Shown one piece after another: positions 1 through 6,426 of a stretch of DNA of 7,270 nucleotides; the first letter of the stretch is position 1; every line of letters starts with the position of its first letter. The DNA lies in assembly GCA_015494165.1 (NCBI GenBank), contig WGBS01000148.1, forward strand, positions 1 through 7,270. Direction: 5' to 3'. The translations under genes and the position numbers were made by a program. Below the pieces are notes generated by a model that saw only the letters and a program-made list of their open reading frames with translations, was not told the DNA's origin and did not search any database. The DNA comes from Gammaproteobacteria bacterium (GTDB lineage Bacteria; Pseudomonadota; Gammaproteobacteria; S144-34).

Positions 1-357
1 CAGCACCACCGGCAGGTCGCGCCCGCCCGCCTGCAGCCGCTCGAGATAGTCCGGCAGCTGGAGCAGCGCGCGCATCAGCACCTCGTAGGCGTCCTCGCGC
101 TGCGGCACGCGGTCCTCGAGCAGCGCCTGCACGAGCCGCTCCATCTCCTCGGCCAGCATGGCGGCGCCGTAGAGCTCCAGCATCTGGAGCGTGCCGCGCA
201 CCTGGTGCAGGTAGCTCGCGCAGAACTGGAGCTGGGCCGTGTCCCCCGGGTCCTCGACGTAGGCCTCCAGGGCCTGGCGCGCCTGCTTGAGGGTCTCCTC
301 CAGCTCGGCGCGCACCCAGCCGAGCGCGCCCGGGTCGATGCCTTCGCCGAAGCTCAT
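1..357 (-). CDS. chpA: ChpA/PilL-type chemosensory histidine kinase, N-terminal 119 residues (cut by left edge)
   Basis: This is the start of the large hybrid CheA-like kinase of the Pil-Chp array, which in P. aeruginosa phosphorylates PilG and PilH. Only the amino end is visible. It opens MSFGEGIDPGALGWVRAELE and continues with helical segments such as QARQALEAYVEDP, YLHQVRGTLQMLELYGAAML and EDAYEVLMRALLQLPDYLER. This is the characteristic ChpA N-terminal region, related to FimL and to degenerate histidine-phosphotransfer (Hpt) domains. The recognisable Hpt, dimerisation, ATPase, CheW and receiver domains would lie beyond the window. The start is well fixed: the ATG overlaps the pilK stop (ATGA), and a GGAGG lies 6 bases upstream. 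Identity rests on this N-terminal similarity plus the pilG-H-I-J-K order. The reading frame is open to the window edge. Confidence 0.93.
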   Translation of the reverse strand, partial: MSFGEGIDPGALGWVRAELEETLKQARQALEAYVEDPGDTAQLQFCASYLHQVRGTLQMLELYGAAMLAEEMERLVQALLEDRVPQREDAYEVLMRALLQLPDYLERLQAGGRDLPVVL

Positions 358-1265
358 GCCGCACCTCCGCCGGCGCGCGCCACGCGCCGGAAGGCGAGGG
401 TGTCGGGGTAATGCACCCGCTCGAGCTCGGGGTGGCGCCAGCCGACGAGCTCACCGGGCCCGAGCACCAGCATCCCGCCCGGGGCCAGGCGGCGCACGAC
501 CTCGGCCAGCACCGCCTCGCGCTGCGCGCGGTCGAAGTAGATCAGCACGTTCTGGCAGAAGATCAGGTCCATGGGCGCGAGGGGCGCGCGCGCGAGCTCG
601 AGCACGTTGAGCTGCGCGAAGCACACGCGCTTGCGCAGCTCCGGCACCACCTCCCAGGTGTCGGGCGCGACGCGCCGGAAGTAGCGCGCGCGCTGGTCCG
701 GGCTGACGCGGTCGAGGCGCTTGCCCGGATAGCGGCCGCGGCGCGCCGTCGCCAGCGCCGAGAGGCTGATGTCGGTGGCCGTGACGCCGAAGTAGTAGCG
801 CCCGCCGAGGCGCGAGAGGTGCTCGTCGATGGCGATGGCGAGGCTGTAGGCCTCCTCCCCCGTGGCGCAGCCGATGCTCCAGACCTGGAGGCGATAGGGC
901 TGCAGCGCCTCGGGCACCGGCGCCTGCGGCAGCAGGCGCTCGCGGACGAGGGCGAAGGAGGGGCGGTGGCGGAAGAAGCGCGTCTCGTGCACCGTGAGGC
1001 GGTCGACGAGGAGTGCCCACTCCACCGCCCCCCGCGGGCCCTCCGTCAGCAGCGCGTAGTAGGCGTCGTAGTCCTCGCAGCCGAGCTCGCGCATGCGCGC
1101 GGCGAGGCTGGTGACGAGGAAGGACTTGCGCTCGGGCGCGAGCTGCATGCCGGTGCGCCGGCGCACGAGCTCCACCCAGCGCGCGAACTGGGCCTCGCTC
1201 ATGGGCGGCGGCGGCGCGAGCCCGCGCCAGCCGCCGCTGCGCACCTCGCTGCCTGCGCGCGCCAT
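354..1265 (-). CDS. pilK: PilK, CheR-type chemoreceptor glutamate methyltransferase
   Basis: Protein of 303 residues that should transfer methyl groups from S-adenosylmethionine to glutamates in the PilJ signalling domain. Visible CheR features in order are: an N-terminal helical domain (about 22-90), the motif TVHETRFFRH (91-100), the SAM-binding loop SIGCATGEEAYSLA (130-143), ATDIS in the next strand, and QNVLIYFD (238-245). Length is close to P. aeruginosa PilK (about 290). The ATG at 1265 is preceded by GGGAGG at 5 bases spacing, inside the 14-bp gap after pilJ. A second in-frame ATG at residue 22 (1202) begins MSEAQFARW, nearer where the family similarity starts, but has no Shine-Dalgarno sequence, so the longer form is preferred. 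The stop overlaps the chpA start by four bases, implying translational coupling. In P. aeruginosa pilK is not essential for twitching; its role here is inferred. Confidence 0.93.
   Translation of the reverse strand: MARAGSEVRSGGWRGLAPPPPMSEAQFARWVELVRRRTGMQLAPERKSFLVTSLAARMRELGCEDYDAYYALLTEGPRGAVEWALLVDRLTVHETRFFRHRPSFALVRERLLPQAPVPEALQPYRLQVWSIGCATGEEAYSLAIAIDEHLSRLGGRYYFGVTATDISLSALATARRGRYPGKRLDRVSPDQRARYFRRVAPDTWEVVPELRKRVCFAQLNVLELARAPLAPMDLIFCQNVLIYFDRAQREAVLAEVVRRLAPGGMLVLGPGELVGWRHPELERVHYPDTLAFRRVARAGGGAA
364..368 (-). promoter_or_regulatory. Strong Shine-Dalgarno site fixing the chpA start
   Basis: GGAGG on the minus strand, 6 bases before the chpA ATG and inside the end of pilK. 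Together with the ATGA overlap it makes this the clear start and suggests independent as well as coupled initiation of the kinase. Confidence 0.75.
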
Positions 1266-1270
1266 TCAGG

Positions 1271-1276
1271 CCTCCC
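1271..1276 (-). promoter_or_regulatory. Shine-Dalgarno site deciding the longer pilK start
   Basis: GGGAGG on the minus strand, 5 bases before the ATG at 1265 and just after the pilJ stop. The internal ATG at 1202 has no comparable site, so this favours the 303-residue form. Confidence 0.7.
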
Positions 1277-1279
1277 GCC

Positions 1280-3307
1280 TCACTCCGGCAGGCGGAAGCC
1301 GGCCACCGACTTGCGCAGCTCCGTCGCCAGCTCGGCGAGGTTGCCGATCGAGGAGGCCACCTCGTTGGTGCCGGCCGAGGTCTGCGTGGTGATCTCCTGG
1401 ATCACGTTCATGGTGTCGGAGATGTTGGCCGCCGCCGAGGCCTGCTGGCGCACCGAGTCCGAGATGCTCTGGATGAGCTCGGCGATGTGCTTCGACATGT
1501 CCTCGATCTCGGTGAGGGCCTCGCCCGCCTCCTCGGCCAGCCTGGCGCCGCTCACCACGTTGGCGGTGGTCTGCTCCATCGAGATCACGGCCTCGTTGGT
1601 GTCGGTCTGGATGGCCTTCACCAGCGCCTCGATCTGCTTGGTGGCGTTGGCCGAGCGCTCGGCGAGGCGCTGCACCTCGTCGGCCACCACCGCGAAGCCG
1701 CGGCCGGCCTCGCCCGCCATGGCCGCCTGGATGGCGGCGTTGAGGGCGAGGATGTTGGTCTGGTCGGCGATGTCGTTGATGAGCTCGACGATGTCGCCGA
1801 TCTCCTGCGAGCTCTCGCCGAGGCGCTTGATGCGCTTGGAGGTCTCCTGGATCTGCTCGCGGATGGACTCCATGCCGCTGATCGTGCGGCGCACGGTCTC
1901 GGCGCCGCTGTGGGCGACCTCCACCGACTTCTGCGCGGTCTCCGTGGACTCCTGGGCGTTCTTCGACACCTGGTCGATCGAGACCGCCATCTCGTTGATG
2001 GCGGCGCTCGCCGCCGTGATCTGCTGCGCCTGGTGGTCCGAGGCCTCGGCCAGGTGCATGGCGGTCGCCTGCGTCTCCTGCGCCGCCGAGGAGACCTGCA
2101 CCGAGGTCTCGTTGATGGTCGCCACCAGGCTGCGCAGGGCGTCGATGGCGTAGTTGATGGAGTCGGCGATGGCGCCCGTGATGTCCTCGGTCACCGTCGC
2201 GTGCACGGTGAGGTCGCCCTCGGCGAGGTTGCTGATCTCGTCGAGCAGGCGCAGGATCGCCTCCTGGTTGCGCTTGTTCTGCTCCTCGGCCGCGCGCTGG
2301 CGCCGGCGCGCGTCCTGCAGGAACTCCCAGCCCACCAGGGCCAGCGCCAGGATGGCGAGCACCAGCAGCACGTAGCCGTACCACACCTTGACCGGCCGCG
2401 ACTCGGCCGCCTCGCTGATGGCGGCGAGCAGCGCGCCGGCGGTCTCGAGGAGGTGATCGCTCTCGGCCGAGATCGTGTTGGCCGCCTCCTGCACCTCGAA
2501 CAGCTCCGGCGAGCGCTCGAGGATGGCGCCCACGTGGTCGCTCACCGTGGTGAAGAGCATCGAGACCTCGCGCAGCTTGTCGATCACCTCCGGGTCGCGC
2601 ACGGGCTTGATGTTGAGGGCGGGATCGCCCTTGATCATGCCCTCGAGCACGCGCCCGAAGAGCGCGGCGTCGCGCCCGAAGCGGTCGGCGGCCATGGCCG
2701 CGCCCTCGCCACCGGCGATCACCTTGTTGACGTTGTTCTCGATGCGCTGCGTGAGCATGAGCTGGCGGGCGGCGACGTAGATCTGCTCGCGGTCGGCGCC
2801 TTTCTCCACCAGCAGCGTCACGACCTCGTCGGAGACCGCCAGCAGCTGCGGCATGAGCTCGTTGATGGTGGAGATGAACTTGCGGATCTCGAGGACGGCG
2901 TCCTTGCCCTTGATGACGCCGTTGACGTTGGCGCGGTAGTCGTTCCACTCCTTGCGCATCCTGGCGAGCGCCGGGGTGACGGCCTCGGGCACGGGGGGCA
3001 GGCCGCGCTCGGCGTCGCCCTCCTCGAGCACCTTGAGGTTGCGCTCGAAGGCGTCGCGCGCCTGGGCGAGGCGGTCGAAGGCGGGCTCGGTGCCGGTCGC
3101 CGCCTGCAGGGCGTACTTGGCGATGTTCTGCGACAGCACGCGCTGCTCGCCGGCGATGCCGATGTACTGGCGGTCGTAGGCGCCGGTGATCGCCACGTAG
3201 ATGAACACGGCGGCCATCGCCACCACGAGGACGATCGCCAGGCCGCCGAGCCACAGGATCCTGCGGTTGGCTCCGATCTGGGCCAGTACGTGCTTCGGTG
3301 TGCTCAT
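1280..3307 (-). CDS. pilJ: PilJ, methyl-accepting chemotaxis protein of the type IV pilus array
   Basis: Inner-membrane chemoreceptor of 675 residues. Domains seen in order: a short cytoplasmic start; membrane segment 1 (about 17-40, ILWLGGLAIVLVVAM...); a periplasmic part (about 41-305) made of two PilJ-type modules, each opening with a similar motif (GEQRVLSQNIAKYA near the start and RQLMLTQRIENNVNKV later); membrane segment 2 (about 309-328, starting WYGYVLLVLAI); a HAMP-like linker (LLDEISNLAEGDLTV); and a long coiled-coil signalling domain. Its hairpin tip (about 505-555) carries INDIADQTNILALNAAIQ and GRGFAVVADEVQRLAER, the CheA/CheW contact region of MCPs. The end, AGFRLPE, matches where Pseudomonas PilJ almost ends; there is no CheB/CheR-tethering pentapeptide. 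In P. aeruginosa PilJ senses surface contact through pilin. A GGGGGA lies 8 bases before the ATG. Expected partners are PilI, PilK and ChpA from the same operon. Confidence 0.96.
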   Translation of the reverse strand: MSTPKHVLAQIGANRRILWLGGLAIVLVVAMAAVFIYVAITGAYDRQYIGIAGEQRVLSQNIAKYALQAATGTEPAFDRLAQARDAFERNLKVLEEGDAERGLPPVPEAVTPALARMRKEWNDYRANVNGVIKGKDAVLEIRKFISTINELMPQLLAVSDEVVTLLVEKGADREQIYVAARQLMLTQRIENNVNKVIAGGEGAAMAADRFGRDAALFGRVLEGMIKGDPALNIKPVRDPEVIDKLREVSMLFTTVSDHVGAILERSPELFEVQEAANTISAESDHLLETAGALLAAISEAAESRPVKVWYGYVLLVLAILALALVGWEFLQDARRRQRAAEEQNKRNQEAILRLLDEISNLAEGDLTVHATVTEDITGAIADSINYAIDALRSLVATINETSVQVSSAAQETQATAMHLAEASDHQAQQITAASAAINEMAVSIDQVSKNAQESTETAQKSVEVAHSGAETVRRTISGMESIREQIQETSKRIKRLGESSQEIGDIVELINDIADQTNILALNAAIQAAMAGEAGRGFAVVADEVQRLAERSANATKQIEALVKAIQTDTNEAVISMEQTTANVVSGARLAEEAGEALTEIEDMSKHIAELIQSISDSVRQQASAAANISDTMNVIQEITTQTSAGTNEVASSIGNLAELATELRKSVAGFRLPE

Positions 3308-3411
3308 CGCTTTAGTCCCCCGTCAGTGGCCGCCCCACGCTCCCCGGGGCCGGCCCGCTCCTCGTGCTCCGCTCGCTCGAGCGCTCCTCCATCCGTATCC
3401 GCCGCCCGCCC
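3308..3411 (-). other. 104-bp untranslated spacer between pilI and pilJ with GC-rich palindromes
   Basis: No gene is seen here. The spacer contains perfect palindromes CCCCGGGG (3342-3349), GGGCCGGCCC (3347-3356) and CGCTCGAGCG (3374-3383), then the pilJ Shine-Dalgarno GGGGGA (3316-3321 on the complementary strand). None is followed by a T-run, so a rho-independent terminator is not supported. The spacer could shape mRNA stability or hold an internal promoter, but no convincing -10/-35 pair is visible. Confidence 0.4.
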
Positions 3412-3942
3412 TCAGCGCGCCGCCTGCAGGAACAGCGGGTTCTCCGCCAGGCGGAACATGCTGAACACGGGCCAGGCCCCTTCCTCGTCGCGGTAGCCGC
3501 GGCGCAGGTAGGGCCGCAGCGTCTCGTCCGCCTCCGGCACCTCGGCGAGGCGGTCGGCCTCGTCGAAGTGCCGCAGGCCCATGACCTCGTCCACCAGCAG
3601 CCCTGCGGCGAGGCCGCGGTGGCGCACCACCAGCACGCGCGAGCGCCGGTGCGTGGGCGTGTGCTCGCCGTAGAGATAGCCCTTGAGGTCCATCACGGGC
3701 AGCAGGTTGCCGCGCACGTTGGCGATGCCGCACACCCAGGGCTTGGTCCCCGGCACGCGCGTGAGCGGCGGGTAGTAGAGGATCTCCGAGACCTCCGCCA
3801 GCGGCGCCACCAGCCGGCGCTCGCCGACGCGGAAGGTGATCCCGGGCCAGAGCTCGCGCGCCGCCTCCTGGCGCGGCAGCGGCCGCGCGCGGGCCCGTGC
3901 CCGCCGCTCGATCGCCGCCAGCAGCTGCACCGGGTCACGCAC
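3412..3942 (-). CDS. pilI: PilI, CheW-like coupling protein
   Basis: Adaptor of 176 residues, expected to bridge PilJ and the ChpA kinase in the cytoplasm. After a basic, helical N-terminal stretch (about 1-30) comes one CheW domain (about 32-172). It contains FRVGERRLVAPLAEVSEIL, TRVPGTKPWVCGIANVRGNL and LLPVMDLKGYL (80-90), the pattern typical of PilI rather than flagellar CheW. Length is like P. aeruginosa PilI (178). The start is a GTG at 3942. It is the only reasonable one, because the in-frame codon eight positions upstream is the pilH stop and no other common start codon lies between. The Shine-Dalgarno sequence is weak (GGGGCGG). PilI lies 21 bases after pilH in the same reading frame, so coupling by reinitiation from pilH is likely. 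Confidence 0.93.
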   Translation of the reverse strand: MRDPVQLLAAIERRARARARPLPRQEAARELWPGITFRVGERRLVAPLAEVSEILYYPPLTRVPGTKPWVCGIANVRGNLLPVMDLKGYLYGEHTPTHRRSRVLVVRHRGLAAGLLVDEVMGLRHFDEADRLAEVPEADETLRPYLRRGYRDEEGAWPVFSMFRLAENPLFLQAAR

Positions 3943-3963
3943 CTGGCCGCCCCGCCGCGCGCG

Positions 3964-4329
3964 TCAGGCCGCCAGCACGGCCTTGATCTTGGCCACGAGG
4001 TCCTTCTCCTCCACGGGCTTGGTGATGTAGTCCTTCGCCCCCTGCCGCAGGCCCCAGATGCGGTCGGTCTCCTGGTCCTTGGTGGTGACGATGATGACCG
4101 GGATCGCGGCCGTGTCCGGGTCGCGCGTGAGCTGGCGCGTGGCCTGGAAGCCGTTGAGGCCCGGCATGACGATGTCCATGAGGATCAGGTCCGGACGCTC
4201 GGCGCGGGCCTTCTCGATGCCTTCCTCGCCGCTCATGGCCTCGATGGTGTCGAAGCCGTTCTTCTGGAGCATGGTCTTGAGGACGTGCACCTCGGTCGGT
4301 GAGTCGTCCACGATCAGGATGCGCGCCAT
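3964..4329 (-). CDS. pilH: PilH, CheY-like response regulator of twitching motility
   Basis: Single receiver domain of 121 residues, no output domain. Acidic pocket D8/D9 (ILIVDDSPTE), phospho-acceptor D52 (LILMDIVMPGLNGFQATRQL), switch T82 (VIIVTTKDQETD) and K104 (DYITKPV) are all present, so it should accept phosphate. The sequence closely follows P. aeruginosa PilH, which favours pilus retraction and may act as a phosphate sink for the array. The ATG at 4329 has GGAGG/GGGAG 8-11 bases upstream. An in-frame GTG at 4347 exists but overlaps that Shine-Dalgarno sequence, so it is not chosen. The preceding spacer from pilG is 100 bp; pilI follows after 21 bases. Confidence 0.95.
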   Translation of the reverse strand: MARILIVDDSPTEVHVLKTMLQKNGFDTIEAMSGEEGIEKARAERPDLILMDIVMPGLNGFQATRQLTRDPDTAAIPVIIVTTKDQETDRIWGLRQGAKDYITKPVEEKDLVAKIKAVLAA

Positions 4330-4429
4330 GTGCGAGACTCCCTCCACTGTGCCTGCATTGCTTCGCCCGCGCGGCCCGCAGCCGCGCGCGCCGGCCGCGG
4401 CCGCGGCGGCGGCCGCCCGGCGCCCCCTC
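4330..4429 (-). other. 100-bp GC-rich spacer between pilG and pilH, potential hairpin
   Basis: No gene is seen. It is almost pure G/C in its central part (about 4365-4422) and can pair with itself: CGCGGCC at 4370-4376 with GGCCGCG at 4393-4399 (7 bp, 16-base loop), with several overlapping alternatives such as CGGCCGCGGCCG. It ends with the pilH ribosome-binding site (complement of 4338-4345). There is no T-run, so it does not look like an intrinsic terminator. It may be a processing or stability element that sets PilG and PilH levels apart, or just low-complexity GC. Confidence 0.4.
4338..4345 (-). promoter_or_regulatory. Shine-Dalgarno site deciding the pilH start
   Basis: The minus strand reads GGAGGGAG, ending 8 bases before the ATG at 4329 (MARILIVDD). 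It overlaps the codons of a possible GTG start at 4347, which argues against that longer form. Confidence 0.7.
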
Positions 4430-4861
4430 TCACTTGTCGCCGGCCTGGACCTGGCGCCGGATCGCCCCGAGCAGCTCCTCCTTGGTGAAGGGCTTGGTCA
4501 GGTACTGCTCCGAGCCGACGATGCGCCCCTTGGCGCGGTCGAACAGCCCGTCCTTGCTCGAGAGCATGATGACGGGCGTGTCCCGGAACATCCGGTTGCG
4601 CTTGATGAGCGCGCAGGTCTGGTAGCCGTCCAGCCGCGGCATCATGATGTCGACGAAGATGATGTCGGGCCGGTGCTCGGCGATCTTGGCGAGGGCCTCG
4701 AAGCCGTCGGTCGCCGTCACGACCTCGCAGCCCTCCTTCTTCAGCAGGATCTCCGCCGTGCGGCGGATGGTCTTGCTGTCGTCGATGACCATGACCTTGA
4801 GGCCGCTGAGCCCCTCGCCCCTGGTCGTCGGCTCCCCCACCGGGTTCTCCTGCGTGGCCAT
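4430..4861 (-). CDS. pilG: PilG, CheY-like response regulator driving pilus extension
   Basis: Receiver-only protein of 143 residues, first gene of the pil-chp operon. A polar leader (1-20) precedes the receiver, which has D27/D28 (VMVIDDSKTIRR), phospho-acceptor D71 (IIFVDIMMPRLDGYQTCALI), switch S101, Y120 and K123 (QYLTKPF). DGLFDRAKGRIVGS is a PilG signature that separates it from PilH. In P. aeruginosa PilG promotes pilus extension through PilB and feeds the CyaB adenylate cyclase pathway. The ATG at 4861 is preceded by a purine-rich GGGAGCGGGGGAGG run ending directly at the start, whose GGGAG lies 9 bases upstream. An in-frame TTG at 4900 would add 13 residues but lacks a good site and runs into the likely promoter. 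It is divergent from gshA. Confidence 0.95.
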   Translation of the reverse strand: MATQENPVGEPTTRGEGLSGLKVMVIDDSKTIRRTAEILLKKEGCEVVTATDGFEALAKIAEHRPDIIFVDIMMPRLDGYQTCALIKRNRMFRDTPVIMLSSKDGLFDRAKGRIVGSEQYLTKPFTKEELLGAIRRQVQAGDK

Positions 4862-5121
4862 CCTCCCCCGCTCCCGGGCTGAAAAGTTCCGTACCGCCAA
4901 TGTTTAGCACAATAAATTAAGCGCTTCCATAAAACCGCCCCCGCAAGCCCCGCATCCTCCGTGGATCCGTGTGCCCTCCGCCGCGGGCAGGGACGGCCTG
5001 CGCCGCCTCGACGCCTAGGGTACCATTTTATGAGGCGCCGTCCGCCATGCAGCGCATGCCGGCCGCGCTCGTCGGGACTTTGACGCCGCCGACGCGTCCC
5101 GCGCCCGGAGCCGCCAACGAC
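4862..5121. promoter_or_regulatory. Divergent intergenic region between pilG and gshA, with an AT-rich island
   Basis: This 260-bp gap separates the two divergent gene sets and must hold promoters for both unless gshA is transcribed from elsewhere. The part from about 4880 to 4935 is strikingly AT-rich against its surroundings and includes the perfect palindrome AAGCGCTT (4919-4926). A second small AT patch, TACCATTTTAT (5021-5031), sits about 90 bases before the gshA start and could hold a -10 element for gshA (TACCAT, 4 of 6 consensus matches, with no good -35). No binding site of a named regulator was recognised. Confidence 0.55.
4901..4909 (-). promoter_or_regulatory. Candidate extended -10 element for the pilG operon
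   Basis: On the minus strand the sequence reads TGC-TAAACA, an extended -10 arrangement (TGn directly before a hexamer with about 3 of 6 matches to TATAAT). It would give a start of transcription about 33 bases before the pilG ATG. The -35 position 17 bases upstream (TGGAAG) is poor. The call rests mainly on location in the AT-rich island and is weak. Confidence 0.25.
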
Positions 5122-6426
5122 ATGGCCGTCCACAGCCTGCACACCGTCCCGCACCTGACGACCGCGCTCACCGGCCCGCTGCTCACGCTCGAGTCGCACC
5201 TGCTCGCGCGCCAGAGCGCGATCGAGTCCTGGCTGCGACGCCAGTGGCTCGCGACACCGGCTCCGATCTACGCCTCGGTCGACCTGCGCAACGCCGGCTT
5301 CAAGCTCGCCCCCGTCGACACCAACCTGTTCCCGGCGGGCTTCAACAACCTCAACCCGGCCTTCCTGCCGCTGTGCGTGCAGGCCATGCAGACCGCGATC
5401 GAGCGGCTCTGCCCGACCGCGAGCCGCGTGCTCATCGTCCCCGAGAGCCACACGCGCAACCTCTACTACCTCGAGAGCCTCGCCACGCTGGCCGAGATCG
5501 TGACCCAGGCGGGATACGAGGTGCGCATCGGCTCGCTCATCGAGGAGCTCGAGGGGCCGCGCGCCGTCGACCTGCCCTCGGGACGGCGCGTGGTGCTCGA
5601 GCCGCTGCGGCGCGAGGGACGGCGCGTGCGCGTCGACGGCTTCGACCCCTGCATGGTGCTGCTCAACAACGACCTCGCCGGCGGGCGGCCGGCCATCCTG
5701 GAGGGCATCGAGCAGCCCATCGCGCCGCCGCTGTGGATGGGCTGGGCCGACCGCTCCAAGTTCCGCCACTTCGAGCACTACCACCGCGTGGCGGCCGAGT
5801 TCGCGGCGCTGGTGGACATCGACCCGTGGCTGGTCGAGCCGCTCTACCGCAATTGCGGCGAGATCGACTTCCTGCGGCGCGAGGGAGAGGCCTGCCTGGA
5901 GCGCAACGTCGCCCAGCTCCTCGAGGCGATCCGCGCCAAGTACGCCGAGCACGGCGTCGACCGCGAGCCCTTCGTGGTGATCAAGGCCGACGCCGGCACC
6001 TACGGCATGGCGGTCATGGTGGCGCGCAGCCCCGAGGAGGTGCGCGGCCTCAGCCGCCGCCAGCGCACGCGCATGGCCACCACCAAGGGCGGGCGCGCCG
6101 TGCGGCGCGTGCTCCTGCAGGAGGGGGTCTACACCTTCGAGACCTGGGAGGACGGCGCGGTGGCCGAGCCCGTGGTCTACATGATCGACCACTACGTGGT
6201 GGGCGGCTTCTACCGCGTGCACACCGAGCGCGGACCGAGCGAGAACCTCAACGCCCCCGGCATGCACTTCCAGCCGCTCGCCTTCGCCCGAAGCTGCAAC
6301 ACCCCTGACGCCCGGCGCGAGCCCGACGCCGAGCCGAACCGCTTCTACGCCTACGGCGTGGTCGCGCGCCTCGCCCTCCTCGCCGCCGCCCGCGAGATGC
6401 AGGAGGCGGCGGGAGGGGCGCGATGA
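5122..6426 (+). CDS. gshA: Glutamate-cysteine ligase, Acidithiobacillus-type GshA family
   Basis: First enzyme of glutathione synthesis: ATP-dependent joining of L-glutamate and L-cysteine to gamma-glutamylcysteine in the cytoplasm. The protein of 434 residues matches the compact proteobacterial GshA family (Pfam GshA, TIGRFAM gshA_ferroox), unrelated in overall sequence to the E. coli enzyme. Family blocks are seen throughout: SVDLRNAGFKLAPVDTNLF and PAGFNNLNPAF (from about 52), VPESHTRNLYYLESLATLAE, LLNNDLAGG, RNCGEIDFLRREGE, a probable nucleotide-binding VVIKADAGTYGMAVM (around 285-299), and YRVHTERGPSENLNAPGMHF (364-383). The start is taken at ATG 5122 (MAVHSLHTVPHLTTALTGPL), where family similarity begins, with GGAG 11 bases upstream. 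The frame stays open upstream, and ATGs at 5047 and 5056 would add 25 or 22 Pro/Ala-rich residues. Its stop overlaps the gshB start (ATGA). Confidence 0.92.
   Translation: MAVHSLHTVPHLTTALTGPLLTLESHLLARQSAIESWLRRQWLATPAPIYASVDLRNAGFKLAPVDTNLFPAGFNNLNPAFLPLCVQAMQTAIERLCPTASRVLIVPESHTRNLYYLESLATLAEIVTQAGYEVRIGSLIEELEGPRAVDLPSGRRVVLEPLRREGRRVRVDGFDPCMVLLNNDLAGGRPAILEGIEQPIAPPLWMGWADRSKFRHFEHYHRVAAEFAALVDIDPWLVEPLYRNCGEIDFLRREGEACLERNVAQLLEAIRAKYAEHGVDREPFVVIKADAGTYGMAVMVARSPEEVRGLSRRQRTRMATTKGGRAVRRVLLQEGVYTFETWEDGAVAEPVVYMIDHYVVGGFYRVHTERGPSENLNAPGMHFQPLAFARSCNTPDARREPDAEPNRFYAYGVVARLALLAAAREMQEAAGGAR

Noticed and set aside
411..2153. Long plus-strand open frame of about 580 codons opposite pilK and pilJ
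   Set aside because: It lies antisense to two clear genes and its product (repetitive Arg/Ala/Glu/His, then Ser/Met/Ala) resembles no family. Long antisense frames are expected in DNA this rich in G/C.
1487..3496. Second long plus-strand frame (about 669 codons) and a minus-strand frame at 1266-3254 over pilJ
   Set aside because: Both are other-frame shadows of pilJ with His/Arg/Gly/Leu-rich low-complexity translations, no start signal and no domain.
4314..4358. 14-codon frame overlapping the pilH start (minus strand)
   Set aside because: It has no Shine-Dalgarno sequence and could arise by chance; there is no sign that it couples to pilH.
4880..4937. CRP/Vfr-like or sigma-54-like site before pilG
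   Set aside because: TTGTGC has no matching TCACA half-site, and TTGGCGGTACGG lacks the GC element at the correct spacing for sigma-54.
4917..4955. 12-codon mini-ORF upstream of pilG (minus strand, ATG with GGAGG directly adjacent)
   Set aside because: The Shine-Dalgarno sequence touches the ATG with no spacing, the peptide has no regulatory pattern, and the frame lies in or upstream of the likely promoter.
4741..6267. 508-codon minus-strand frame opposite gshA running into pilG
   Set aside because: It mirrors the strongly conserved gshA codons, shows no recognisable domain, and crosses the divergent promoter region.
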